Shown piece by piece: positions 7,553 through 15,460 of a DNA stretch of 52,375 nt (its first letter is position 1; every line of letters starts with the position of its first letter). The notes under the pieces were generated by a model. It was given only the letters and a program-made list of their open reading frames with translations, was not told the DNA's origin and did not search any database. The DNA is from Pseudomonas sp. BMS12 (lineage in GTDB: Bacteria; Pseudomonadota; Gammaproteobacteria; Pseudomonadales; Pseudomonadaceae): positions 108,765 through 161,139 of the forward strand of contig NZ_LSOF01000012.1 of the NCBI RefSeq assembly GCF_001592875.1, written 5' to 3'. Both the position numbers and the translations under genes were made by a program.

Positions 7553-8944
7553 TCAGAGCCTTGCGCCGGGGATGGCCAGCAGCTCGGTGATGGCCTGGTC
7601 GAGCACGCCGATCAGCTTGTCCACATCGGCCTCAGTGGTGCTCGGGCAGCACAGGGTCATGTTGTGGAACGGGGTGATCAGGATGCCGCGGTTGATCAGG
7701 TACAGGTGGATGGCCATCTGCAGCTCATCGTGGAAGGCCGCTTCGGCCTCGGCGCCGGTCTTCGGCGACACCGGGCAGAACTGGAACTCGCTGCGCGCGC
7801 CCAGTTCGGTCACCGACCACTTGAGGTCGTGCTTGTTGATCAGGCTGCGGAAACCATCGGCCAGGCGCTTGGCCAGCGGCAGCATGTGGTCGTAGGCCGC
7901 CGGGGTCATCACCTGTTCCAGGTTGGCGCGCATGCAGTGCATGGCCAGGGCGTTGGCCGACAGGGTGGTGCCCATGCCGCTGTGGCCGTGACCATGGCTG
8001 TTCTCGCTGGCACGTTGGCGCGCGGCGCTCATCGCCTCGGCCATCTCGGCGCTGCAGCCGAAGATGCCGCAGGGCACGCCGCCGGCGATCGGCTTGCCGA
8101 CCACGAAGAAGTCCGGGTCGAGGTTCCACAGTTTGGTGCAGCCGCCGATGTCGGTGGAAATGGTGTGGGTCTCGTCGATGATCAGCAGGCTGCCGTACTT
8201 GCGCGTCAGCTCGCGGCACTTTTGCATGAAGCCCGGCTCGGGCAGGACCATGCCGATGTTGGTCATCGCCGGCTCGCAGAGCAGGGCGCAGACGTCGCCC
8301 TGGGCCAGCGCCGCTTCCAGTGCCGCGACATCGTTGAACGGGATCGAGCGGCTGTACTGGGTCAGGTCGTAGGCCTGGCCGACCAGGCCGGAGCGCGGCA
8401 CGGTCTCGCCGTCGCGGTAGCGCACCATCACGTCGTCGACGGTGCCGTGGTAGCAGCCGTCGAACACCAGCAGGGTCTTGCGCTGGGTGATCTCGCGCGC
8501 CCAGCGCAGCACATAGCGGTTGGAGTCGGTGGCGGTGGCGGTGACCTGCCAGAACGGCAGGCCGAAGCGTGCGGCCAGCAGCTCGCCGCAGACCACGGCG
8601 TCCTCGCCCGGCAGCATGGTGGTCAGGCCGTTGTTGCCCTGTTCGGCGATGGCCTTGGCGATCGGATCCGGCGAGTGGCCGAACATGGTGCCGGTGTCGC
8701 CCAGGCAGAAGTCGATGTGCTCGTGGCCGTCGACGTCATAGAAACGCGCGCCCTTGGCGCGTTCGACGAACAGCGGCACCGGGGTCGACCAGTCGGCCAT
8801 CCAGTGCATCGGCACGCCACCGTACAGGGAGTTGCGCGCGCGCTCGGCGAGCGCCACGGACTTCGGATTGCGGGCCAGGAACAGTTCGCGCTCGCGGGCG
8901 AAGAAGGTTTCCACGGCGGAAGGGCTGATACCACTGGCAGTCAT
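7553..8944 (-). CDS. Class III (GSA-like) PLP aminotransferase
   Basis: A 463-residue fold-type I PLP enzyme. Key motifs: GDTGTMFGHSPDPI near the N-terminus, FDGCYHGTVDD, the Asp of IIDETHT that contacts the PLP pyridine nitrogen, and VVGKPIAGGVPCG with the Schiff-base lysine at residue 284. It resembles glutamate-1-semialdehyde aminomutase more than classical omega-transaminases, but it lies in a catabolic context instead of with tetrapyrrole genes, so it is more likely a substrate transaminase. ATG 8944 is preferred; the upstream extension has no homology. Its promoter faces the SDR gene and contains two palindromic operators, so the GntR regulator at 9961 probably controls it. Confidence 0.85.
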   Translation of the reverse strand: MTASGISPSAVETFFARERELFLARNPKSVALAERARNSLYGGVPMHWMADWSTPVPLFVERAKGARFYDVDGHEHIDFCLGDTGTMFGHSPDPIAKAIAEQGNNGLTTMLPGEDAVVCGELLAARFGLPFWQVTATATDSNRYVLRWAREITQRKTLLVFDGCYHGTVDDVMVRYRDGETVPRSGLVGQAYDLTQYSRSIPFNDVAALEAALAQGDVCALLCEPAMTNIGMVLPEPGFMQKCRELTRKYGSLLIIDETHTISTDIGGCTKLWNLDPDFFVVGKPIAGGVPCGIFGCSAEMAEAMSAARQRASENSHGHGHSGMGTTLSANALAMHCMRANLEQVMTPAAYDHMLPLAKRLADGFRSLINKHDLKWSVTELGARSEFQFCPVSPKTGAEAEAAFHDELQMAIHLYLINRGILITPFHNMTLCCPSTTEADVDKLIGVLDQAITELLAIPGARL

Positions 8945-8978
8945 GTTGCACACCTCGTTCGAATTTCTGCACATGCTA

Positions 8979-8994
8979 TTTTGTGATCACAAAA
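8979..8994. promoter_or_regulatory. Palindromic operator O1, probable GntR site
   Basis: TTTTGTGATCACAAAA is a perfect 16-bp palindrome 35 bp upstream of the aminotransferase start. Its TTGT-N4-ACAA core fits operators of FCD-type GntR regulators. Its centre (8986/8987) is exactly 63 bp, about six helical turns, from that of O2, so dimers would bind the same DNA face and could form a loop or higher-order complex. A degenerate half-site (CTGTGATTGG) lies between them near 9015-9024. Confidence 0.8.
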
Positions 8995-9043
8995 ATGGCA
9001 ATAGATGCATTTATCTGTGATTGGAGATAGATTTGAACCACTT

Positions 9044-9055
9044 TTGTGATCACAA
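9044..9055. promoter_or_regulatory. Palindromic operator O2 overlapping the SDR leader
   Basis: TTGTGATCACAA, a perfect 12-bp palindrome, ends 12 bp before the SDR ATG and abuts its AAGGA ribosome binding site. It repeats the core of O1. Bound protein here would sit at or downstream of the SDR transcription start, which suggests repression. Confidence 0.8.
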
Positions 9056-9067
9056 GGATCAAGCCGG

Positions 9068-9838
9068 ATGCAGTTCAACGAACAGGTGGCACTGATCAGC
9101 GGCGCGGGCAGCGAGAGCGGCATCGGCATGGCCATTGCCCGGCGCCTGGGCCAGGCCGGTGCCCGCGTGCTGGTGACGGCCAGCAGTGCGCGCATCGAAC
9201 AGCGGGTCGCCGAGCTGTGCGCTGCAGGTATTGAAGCACGTGGTTACGCCGCCGACCTGACCGATGAGCGCCAGGTCGCCGCGCTGGTGGCCTGGGCCGA
9301 GGCCCAGTGGGGGCGCATCGACATTCTGGTGAACAACGCCGGCATGGCCATGCAGGGCAGCCCGGAGCCGTTCGCCGAACTGGCGGACATGGATCTGGCC
9401 ACCTGGAACCTGTCCATCGCGCGCAACCTGGGCACGGCCTTCCTGCTGACCCGTGGCGTGCTGCCGGGCATGCGTGCGCGTGGCTACGGGCGCATCGTCA
9501 ATATCAGCTCCACCACCGGCACGCGTGGCAGCAATCCCGGCGAGGCGGCCTACAGCGCGGCCAAGGCGGGGATGCTCGGGTTGTCCATGGGCCTGGCGTT
9601 GGAAGTAGCCAAACAGGGCATCACGGTCAACAGCGTGGCGCCGGGCTGGATCGCCACGGGCTCCTCAACCGAGGAAGAGAAGCATGCCGCCGAATACACC
9701 CCGCTCGGCCGTGCCGGGCGTCCGGAAGAAGTAGCGGCGGCGGTGGCCTTTCTCGCCTCGCGCGAGGCCAGCTATATCACCGGCGAGGTCCTCGTCGTGG
9801 ATGGCGGTAATTGCCTGATAGAGAACAAGACGCCGTGA
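9068..9838 (+). CDS. Short-chain dehydrogenase/reductase (SDR)
   Basis: A 256-residue classical SDR, NAD(P)-dependent. The Rossmann glycine motif is SGAGSESGIG (residues 10-19), the structural motif NNAG follows at about residue 90, and the catalytic residues are Ser147/148 (NISSTTG), Tyr162 and Lys166 (YSAAK). The C-terminal GEVLVVDGG is typical of the FabG-like group. The C-terminal position suggests a tetramer. It is divergent from the aminotransferase, sharing the dual-operator promoter, and is closed by an intrinsic terminator. In context it could oxidise an alcohol or reduce a carbonyl formed by deamination; substrate unknown. Confidence 0.88.
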   Translation: MQFNEQVALISGAGSESGIGMAIARRLGQAGARVLVTASSARIEQRVAELCAAGIEARGYAADLTDERQVAALVAWAEAQWGRIDILVNNAGMAMQGSPEPFAELADMDLATWNLSIARNLGTAFLLTRGVLPGMRARGYGRIVNISSTTGTRGSNPGEAAYSAAKAGMLGLSMGLALEVAKQGITVNSVAPGWIATGSSTEEEKHAAEYTPLGRAGRPEEVAAAVAFLASREASYITGEVLVVDGGNCLIENKTP

Positions 9839-9857
9839 GCCATTAGAATCCCCCTGC

Positions 9858-9879
9858 GCCGCTCTGGAGCGGCCTTTTT
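9858..9879 (+). terminator. Intrinsic terminator after the SDR gene
   Basis: GCCGCTC (9858-9864) pairs with GAGCGGC (9867-9873) and is followed by C and five T residues. It starts 19 bp after the SDR stop, so the SDR message should end before gntR. Confidence 0.85.
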
Positions 9880-9897
9880 AAGCCAAAGGAATCCTTC

Positions 9898-9954
9898 ATG
9901 CGCAATTGCTCGCTGACCCTCGCTCAACTCCCTGCACCACCGCTTAAAGGGTGA
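9898..9954 (+). CDS. 18-codon ORF before gntR: leader peptide or gene remnant
   Basis: ATG 9898 is preceded by AAAGGAATCCTTC, a usable ribosome binding site, and the ORF encodes MRNCSLTLAQLPAPPLKG before TGA at 9952. It ends 6 bp before the gntR ATG, and its last codons overlap the AAGGGTGA that serves gntR. The first dozen residues look like the N-terminus of a carbon-nitrogen hydrolase (beta strand then LAQL-P). It could therefore be a relic of an internally deleted hydrolase gene, or a translated leader coupled to gntR. Weak: the similarity covers only a few residues. Confidence 0.3.
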   Translation: MRNCSLTLAQLPAPPLKG

Positions 9955-9960
9955 CTGACG

Positions 9961-10647
9961 ATGGCCGACAATCTGCAGGAACAGCTCTACCAACGAATTC
10001 GTGAAGGCCTGCTGGCCGGGCGTTTCCAGCCTGGCCAGCGGCTGAAGATCCGCGACCTCGCCGCCGAGTGGGGCACCAGCCCGATGCCGGTGCGCGCCGC
10101 GCTGCAGCGCCTGGTCGCCGAGGGCGCACTGGAAGGCGAGCCGCAGCGCTCGGTGCGGGTGCCGGCGATGACTCGCGAGCGCTACCAGAACATCTTCCAG
10201 GTACGTCTGGGTCTGGAGGGCCTGGCCGTGGAGCTGGCCACTCCGAACCTGAAAGCCGCCGACCTGGCCGAGCTGCGTGACTGCGTGGCGCGCATGGACG
10301 TGGCCATCGAGCAGCGCGACGTGCAGGCCTACCTGGACGCCAACAGCCAGTTCCACCTGCAGTTGTATGGCGCCTGCGGCAACCCGGTGCTGCTGCGCTC
10401 GATCGAATCGCTGTGGCTGCAAATCGGCCCGTTCTTCAATCGCCTGTTCACCGGCGCCGACCTGTCGCTGCGCCTCAACGACTTCCACGAGGAAGCCTTC
10501 GCCGCCATCGAGGCCGGTGACGCCAAGGCCGCGCGCCAGGCCATGGAGCAGGACCTGCTCTACTTCGCGCGTTTCCTGCTCAACCTGCTGGAGCTGGAAA
10601 GCGCGCCGGGGCGGCGGGCGCAGCCGGCGGTCAGTCCGCCGGCGTAG
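9961..10647 (+). CDS. GntR-family transcriptional regulator, FCD subfamily
   Basis: A 228-residue regulator. Winged helix at about 5-72, with LLAGRFQPGQRLKIRDLAAEW and the recognition region GTSPMPVRAALQRL; FCD effector domain at about 80-215, with the metal/ligand residues expected in helix NSQFHLQLYGACGN and in NDFHEEAFAAIEAGD. FCD regulators bind small carboxylates or amino-acid derivatives and usually repress neighbouring catabolic genes. Its adjacency to the SDR, and the two TTGTGATCACAA palindromes between SDR and aminotransferase, make those its likely targets. The ATG has AAGGGTGA upstream. The C-terminal 15 residues are low-complexity. Confidence 0.9.
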   Translation: MADNLQEQLYQRIREGLLAGRFQPGQRLKIRDLAAEWGTSPMPVRAALQRLVAEGALEGEPQRSVRVPAMTRERYQNIFQVRLGLEGLAVELATPNLKAADLAELRDCVARMDVAIEQRDVQAYLDANSQFHLQLYGACGNPVLLRSIESLWLQIGPFFNRLFTGADLSLRLNDFHEEAFAAIEAGDAKAARQAMEQDLLYFARFLLNLLELESAPGRRAQPAVSPPA

Positions 10648-10713
10648 TGGGCTGCCGGTACGAAGGTTTTTCCTGGCATACACTGAAACGACTTTTCGCA
10701 CCCGGGGCAATCG

Positions 10714-12318
10714 ATGCAGGACTACAGCCAGCAGCGCTTTCTGATCGTTGACGACTTCAACGACTTCCTCAGCTCGGTCAAGGCCATGCTGCGCGAGATG
10801 GGTGCGCGTGACGTGGATACCGCCAACCGTGGCGAGGAAGCCATCGCCATGTGCCGGCAGAAGCGCTACGACATCATCCTCCACGACTACAACCTGGGCG
10901 CCGGCAAGAACGGCCAGCAGGTACTGGAGGAATTGCTCACCCTGCGTCTGATCAGCCATCAGTGCATCTTCGTCATGGTTACCGCCGAAAGCAGCCAGGC
11001 CATGGTGCTCAGCGCCCTGGAGCACGAACCGGATGCCTACCTGACCAAGCCCTTCAACCGCGCCAGCCTGGCCCAGCGCCTGGACAAGCTGATGGAGCGC
11101 AAGAGCCTGCTGCGGCCGGTGTTGCAGGCGCTGGACAAGCGCATTCCCGCCGAGGTCCTGAGTGCCTGCGAGCGCCTGGCGCAGCAGGACAAGCGCCTGC
11201 TGCCGCTGTGCCAGCGCTACAGGGCCGGAGCCTTGCGCGAACTGGGCCGCGACGAGGAGCTCGAGCGCCTGCTCAATGCCGTGCTGGCCGAGCGGGCGAT
11301 TCCCTGGGCCTACCAGGCACTCGGTGGCCTGCTGCTGCGCCGCGGCGAGCACGAGCATGCCCGCCAGCTGTACGAGAAGGCGCTGCAAGCCTTTCCCATG
11401 CAGCCGGGGTTGTACGACGGCCTGGCCGCCGTGCTGGCCGCCCAGGGCGAGGGCAAACGCGCGCAGGGCGTATTGGAAGATGCGGTGCGTCTGTCGCCGC
11501 TGGCCATCCGCCGGCAGGCGCAACTGGGCAAGCTGGCCATGGACAATCAGGACTTTCAGAGCGCCAGCAAGGCTTATCGCAGCGCGGTGGAGCAGGGTCG
11601 CAACTCGCGCTTCAAGACCCCGGACAGCTATCTCGGCCTGAGCCAGGCGCTGCTGTCCGAGTCCGGCGACGAGCCGCTGGACAAGCGCGCCCAGGCCGAG
11701 ATCAACCAGGCCCTGGCCGAACTGGACAGCCACTACGCCGAGGATCGCGCGGTGCGGGTGCGCAGCCGCCTGATGCAGGCCAACACGGCGCAGAAGAACG
11801 GCGACAAAGCACGCGCTGCCGAACTGGCCGGGCAGGCCGCGGCGGAGCTGGATAGCCTGGGCGAATTCTTTTCCGCCGAAGCCGCGCTGAGCGTGGCCGC
11901 GCAGCTGCAAGCGCTCGGCCAGCAGGAGGCCAGTCAGCAACTGCTGAAGAGCTGCGTGGAAATCTACGGCGACGATGCCAACGTGCTGCGCGGGGTGGCT
12001 CGGCTGACCGACGATCCAGCCATCCTCGGCGGCGCCAAGGAGGCGGTGGAGCTCAATCGCCAGGGCGTGCGCGCCTATCAGCTGGGGCGCGCCACCGATG
12101 CCCTGGAGCTGTTCCGCCGGGCCCTGGTACTGCAACCGAAGAACATCAGCATCGCGCTCAATGTCGCCCAGTCGCTCTTGCGCCTGGGGGGTGAGCAGCT
12201 GGGCGGCGACGCTCAGACCGAATGCCGCGCCTGCCTCGACGCGGTGAGCATGATCCCCGCCAGCGACCCGCGTTACGAGCGCTACCAGCAGCTGCGCCAG
12301 CGAGCGTTCGGCGCATGA
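10714..12318 (+). CDS. Response regulator with TPR output domain
   Basis: A 534-residue protein: receiver domain at 1-120 with Asp13/Asp14, phosphoacceptor Asp58 (ILHDYNLG), Thr90 and Lys112 (YLTKPF); then a long helical region with tetratricopeptide-like repeats, clearest at about 205-275 (WAYQALGGLLLRRGEHEHAR, LYDGLAAVLAAQGEGKRAQG) and again near 450-485 (AYQLGRATDALELFRRAL). There is no DNA-binding or enzymatic output, so phosphorylation probably alters protein-protein contacts. Its stop overlaps the kinase start by 4 bp (ATGA), so the two form a coupled two-component pair. Partner and signal are unknown. Confidence 0.88.
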   Translation: MQDYSQQRFLIVDDFNDFLSSVKAMLREMGARDVDTANRGEEAIAMCRQKRYDIILHDYNLGAGKNGQQVLEELLTLRLISHQCIFVMVTAESSQAMVLSALEHEPDAYLTKPFNRASLAQRLDKLMERKSLLRPVLQALDKRIPAEVLSACERLAQQDKRLLPLCQRYRAGALRELGRDEELERLLNAVLAERAIPWAYQALGGLLLRRGEHEHARQLYEKALQAFPMQPGLYDGLAAVLAAQGEGKRAQGVLEDAVRLSPLAIRRQAQLGKLAMDNQDFQSASKAYRSAVEQGRNSRFKTPDSYLGLSQALLSESGDEPLDKRAQAEINQALAELDSHYAEDRAVRVRSRLMQANTAQKNGDKARAAELAGQAAAELDSLGEFFSAEAALSVAAQLQALGQQEASQQLLKSCVEIYGDDANVLRGVARLTDDPAILGGAKEAVELNRQGVRAYQLGRATDALELFRRALVLQPKNISIALNVAQSLLRLGGEQLGGDAQTECRACLDAVSMIPASDPRYERYQQLRQRAFGA

Positions 12319-12995
12319 GTGGGCTGGATATCGCCACCGTCATCGCCTCCACCGTGCACGACATGAAGAATTCCCTGGCCCTGCTCGGCCAGTCCCATGC
12401 GCGCTGGTTGGCGCAGTTGCCGGTCGAGCTGCAGGGCGGTGCCGAGCGCGGGGTGATCGAGTACGAGTTCGCCCGCCTCAACGGCATGCTGGTGCAGCTG
12501 CTCGGCCTATACAAACTGGGGGTCAATCAGCTGCCGCTGCACCCGGGCCACCATGAGCTGGACGACTTCATCGGTGCCCAGCTGGCACGTCACCAGGATG
12601 TGCTCGAAAGCCGTGGCATTGCCGCCCGGGGCGAGGTGGAGAGCTTTGACCTGATGGGTTTCTTCGACCAGGAGCTGATTGGCTCGGTGCTGGCCAATGT
12701 CATCGCCAATTCCATCCGCTACGCCCGTAGCGCCCTGCTGATCAGCGCGCGCGAAGAGGGCGGCGAACTGCTGCTATGCGTCAACGACGATGGTGCCGGC
12801 TACCCGCAGGCGATGATCGAGCAGCAGGGCGACTATATCCTCGGCCTCAACCAGAGCAGCGGCAGTACCGGTCTGGGCCTGTACTTCGCCGCGCGCATCG
12901 CCGAACTGCACCGCAATGGCGAGCGCTGCGGGCGCATCGAGCTGGGCAATGGCGGGCCGCTGGGCGGTGGCGAGTTTCGTATCTATCTGCCTTGA
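12315..12995 (+). CDS. Small cytosolic histidine kinase
   Basis: Only 226 residues, with no membrane segment and no sensor domain. The phosphoacceptor-like H-box is at the very N-terminus (ASTVHDMKNSLALL, His15). The HATPase_c domain shows the N-box NVIANSIRYA, G1 NDDGAGYP and G2 GSTGLGLYFAARIAE. The start is set by the ATGA overlap with the response regulator. Lacking an input domain, it may be activated through the TPR partner or another protein, or act as a phosphatase. Family assignment is sound; role unknown. Confidence 0.85.
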   Translation: MSGLDIATVIASTVHDMKNSLALLGQSHARWLAQLPVELQGGAERGVIEYEFARLNGMLVQLLGLYKLGVNQLPLHPGHHELDDFIGAQLARHQDVLESRGIAARGEVESFDLMGFFDQELIGSVLANVIANSIRYARSALLISAREEGGELLLCVNDDGAGYPQAMIEQQGDYILGLNQSSGSTGLGLYFAARIAELHRNGERCGRIELGNGGPLGGGEFRIYLP

Positions 12996-13211
12996 GTCTG
13001 CGAGATTGCTGACAATGGCCGCAGATGGCCGCGCTATCTCGAAAAATAACCAGCTTATCCCTACCTATCCCCAATCGATATAAAGCCTCGGCAGCCATCG
13101 GCTAGGGTGGCTCATGTAAGCGTATTTCCTGTTTGCCAGGCCAACACGGAGCATGGAAGCGGTCGGCAGTAGCCGTGCTCGTAGAACAAGAACAACACGA
13201 GGAACTGCCCC

Positions 13212-14600
13212 ATGAAGTCAGTCTTACTGGCGTGCTGCAGCATTGTCCTGTCGTTCGCCCTGAATACCCCGGCCCATGCCGAGCTGGGCGATTACGGGTT
13301 CTGGAAGACCCTGCTCAACCTGGCCTCGCCGCCGACGGCGGACAACAAGGTCACGCCGGCCCAGGGCGTCGGCCCCTATCCCTTGCTGAACAATCCGGCG
13401 GGCTTCGATTCCGGCTTCAAGCCCAACGCCTACTACGCCTGGCAGACCGTGCAGCTGGCGCCGCAGACCGGCGCGGTGTGCGGCAACGGGTCGCCCTACA
13501 AGTTCTTCGTCAACCGGGTGCCGAACACCAGCAACACCATCATCTACCTGGAAGGCGGTGGCGCCTGCTGGGACTACGCCAGCTGCACCGGGCAGAGCGG
13601 CATCCGTGGCGCGCGCAACCCGGATGGCATCCCCGATGACTACATGAGCCTGCTCAACCCCGGCGCCAGCCTGGTCAGCCCGCTGGTGGTGCGTCTGCAC
13701 CCCTGGACGCGGACCAAGACGCAGAACTGGAACATGATCTATGTGCCCTATTGCACCGGTGACATCTACTCCGGCGACAAGGTCGCGGTGTACAACGACC
13801 CGCAGAACCAGCAGGCGCCGCTGATCTGGCATCACAACGGCCTGCGCAACATGCGCGCGGTGGTGGCCTGGCTGAAGAACAACCTGCAGCGCCCGGCGCA
13901 GATGCTCACCACCGGGTGCAGCGCTGGCGGCGCCGGCAGCCTGACCAACTACGGGCCGACCCGCCAGGACATGGCGCCGACCCGCAGCTTCCTGCTCGAC
14001 GACTCCGGGCCGGTGTTCAGTGCGCCGCCGGGCAGCGACACCGCGCAGTACCCGTCGCGTCCTCTGCAGGACTTCATCCGCGTGGCCTGGGGCCTGAACG
14101 AGAGTCCGTTGCCTTATCTCCAGACTCGCGTGCCCGGCTTCGACAGTAATGACCTGGGCAGCTTGTATCCGGCGCTGGCGAGCAACCTGTCGGGCGACCG
14201 CATGGGCCATACCCACTTCTGGCAGGACCTCAACTACTCGGCCTATTCCTACGAGCGCTTCTACCCGGAGATCATCAACGCCCCGGACGCGGCCACCAAG
14301 GAGGCGCTGATTCACGCCAAATGGGCGGTGGACACGGGCCGTCTGCGCGACCAGTTGGCCAACCTGGACAATGTCGGCGGTTATTTCCCGCAGTACCGGG
14401 CGGTCAATGAAAGCCATTGCACCAGCATCATCGAGTTCGCCAACTCCGACATCCAGGAGCAGAACCTGCAGCTCGACGACTTCGTCAACAACCTGCTCGA
14501 CGGCAGCGGGGCGGTGTTGTCCGCCTCGGAAAGCAGTGATGCCGCCGACCGGGCCAAGCCGTTCAACCTGCTGTACTACATCCTCGACCAGTTGCTCTGA
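13212..14600 (+). CDS. Secreted pectinacetylesterase/Notum-family hydrolase
   Basis: A 462-residue exported serine hydrolase. A signal peptide occupies about residues 1-23 (SIVLSFALNTPAHA, cleavage after AHA). The oxyanion-hole segment YLEGGGACWD, the nucleophile Ser237 in GCSAGGAG, and the C-terminal NESHC bearing a plausible catalytic His match the PAE/Notum alpha/beta-hydrolase family. Members remove acetyl or palmitoleoyl groups from polysaccharides or proteins; the bacterial substrate is usually unknown. Multiple Cys (AVCGNG, GACWDYASC, YCTG) suggest periplasmic or extracellular disulfides. It stands alone, about 215 bp from the kinase gene and followed by a REP element. Confidence 0.85.
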   Translation: MKSVLLACCSIVLSFALNTPAHAELGDYGFWKTLLNLASPPTADNKVTPAQGVGPYPLLNNPAGFDSGFKPNAYYAWQTVQLAPQTGAVCGNGSPYKFFVNRVPNTSNTIIYLEGGGACWDYASCTGQSGIRGARNPDGIPDDYMSLLNPGASLVSPLVVRLHPWTRTKTQNWNMIYVPYCTGDIYSGDKVAVYNDPQNQQAPLIWHHNGLRNMRAVVAWLKNNLQRPAQMLTTGCSAGGAGSLTNYGPTRQDMAPTRSFLLDDSGPVFSAPPGSDTAQYPSRPLQDFIRVAWGLNESPLPYLQTRVPGFDSNDLGSLYPALASNLSGDRMGHTHFWQDLNYSAYSYERFYPEIINAPDAATKEALIHAKWAVDTGRLRDQLANLDNVGGYFPQYRAVNESHCTSIIEFANSDIQEQNLQLDDFVNNLLDGSGAVLSASESSDAADRAKPFNLLYYILDQLL

Positions 14601-14614
14601 GGGGCTGAGCGCTC

Positions 14615-14668
14615 TAGCCGCGAAAGAGGGCCATATCCGGGCTCTTTCGCGGCTAAAGCCGCTCCCAC
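14615..14668. repeat. REP element (intact)
   Basis: TAGCCGCGAAAGAG (14615-14628) and CTCTTTCGCGGCTA (14642-14655) form a perfect 14-bp stem, followed by AAGCCGCTCCCAC. It lies 15 bp after the esterase stop and may serve as its 3'-end structure. It shares the tail with the elements at 36681-36734 and 39340-39351. Confidence 0.85.
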
Positions 14669-14748
14669 AAGGCGCGTTGTGCGCGGGTGGCCAGGCCAAG
14701 GTGGATGTCTATCAAGGCGTGCTTCAGTAAGCGGGGCGGGCCGCAGGG

Positions 14749-15390
14749 CTACTGATACGCCTGCTCCCGCGCCTCCTGCAGGCGCTGGCGCAGGTACTGG
14801 TCGCGGCTCAGGCCGTCGGGAATGCTGCCCATGCTCAGCACCTCGTCGACGATGCGCTTCTCGTCAGCCTTGTACTGGCTGAAGCGGGCGTCGGGTGCCT
14901 TGCGTTGCGCCTCGCGCTGCTGGCTGAGCGCCTGGTAGCGCGCCACCAACTGATCCGCACGGGCCTTCTGGGTTTCCTCGTCGCCACCTTCGGCCTGGGC
15001 CAGGCCCAGCTGCAGCAGCAGTGCCTCGCTCAGCGCCAGTTCGGCGGCTGCCTCGCGTCGGTCGATCTCCTCGGCCAGGGCCTTGGCCTGGCGCTGGCGC
15101 TCTTTTGCGTCGAGTTCGGCGGCCTTCTGCAGAAAGTCCTGGTAGTCAGCGGCGAAGCGCAGGCGGGCCTGGTAATTCTGCACCGCGGGGCTGACCAGCA
15201 ATTGCTGACGCGCATCGGGGCTGCTGTCTGGCGCGCTGGCAGTCGACGGCGGGGTCTGCTGCGTGTCGGTGCTGTTGCTGGCCGCACTGGGCAGCGGCGC
15301 GGGGTCATTCAGGCTGGCGTAGCCGAGCCAGGCGCCGCCTGCGCCGGCGGCGAGCGCGGCCAGTAGCAAGCGGAAACGGTGATTGGCCAT
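14749..15390 (-). CDS. Helical membrane-anchored protein, possibly lipase-chaperone-like
   Basis: A 213-residue protein with one N-terminal membrane helix (LLLAALAAGAGGAWLGYASL), a Ser/Thr/Pro-rich linker (about 30-60), then a long charged helical domain with probable coiled coil (LDAKERQRQAKALAEEIDRREAAAELALSE region). The anchor-linker-helical-domain layout recalls lipase-specific foldases (Lif) and the PlcR phospholipase accessory protein of pseudomonads, but no lipase or phospholipase gene is adjacent and I cannot identify the Lif signature with certainty. Treat as hypothetical with that suggestion. Confidence 0.55.
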   Translation of the reverse strand: MANHRFRLLLAALAAGAGGAWLGYASLNDPAPLPSAASNSTDTQQTPPSTASAPDSSPDARQQLLVSPAVQNYQARLRFAADYQDFLQKAAELDAKERQRQAKALAEEIDRREAAAELALSEALLLQLGLAQAEGGDEETQKARADQLVARYQALSQQREAQRKAPDARFSQYKADEKRIVDEVLSMGSIPDGLSRDQYLRQRLQEAREQAYQ

Positions 15391-15460
15391 GGGGCGGCGT
15401 CCTGTGCTGCTCAGGCTTGCCAGTTAAGCTCAGGCTCGGCGTGGCTTCCAGGCTGGCGGC

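Noticed and set aside
6047..8986. Two long plus-strand frames (469 and 440 codons)
   Set aside because: Mirror images of the ligase and aminotransferase genes; no domains, no ribosome sites.
8979..9055. CRP/Vfr binding sites (TGTGA...TCACA)
   Set aside because: CRP-type sites need six bases between TGTGA and TCACA; here the two half-sites overlap into TGTGATCACA. A GntR operator fits better.
9772..12135. 787-codon open frame on the minus strand
   Set aside because: Antisense to the GntR and response-regulator genes, whose domains are certain. The protein is Gln/His/Ala-rich low complexity typical of GC-rich antisense frames.
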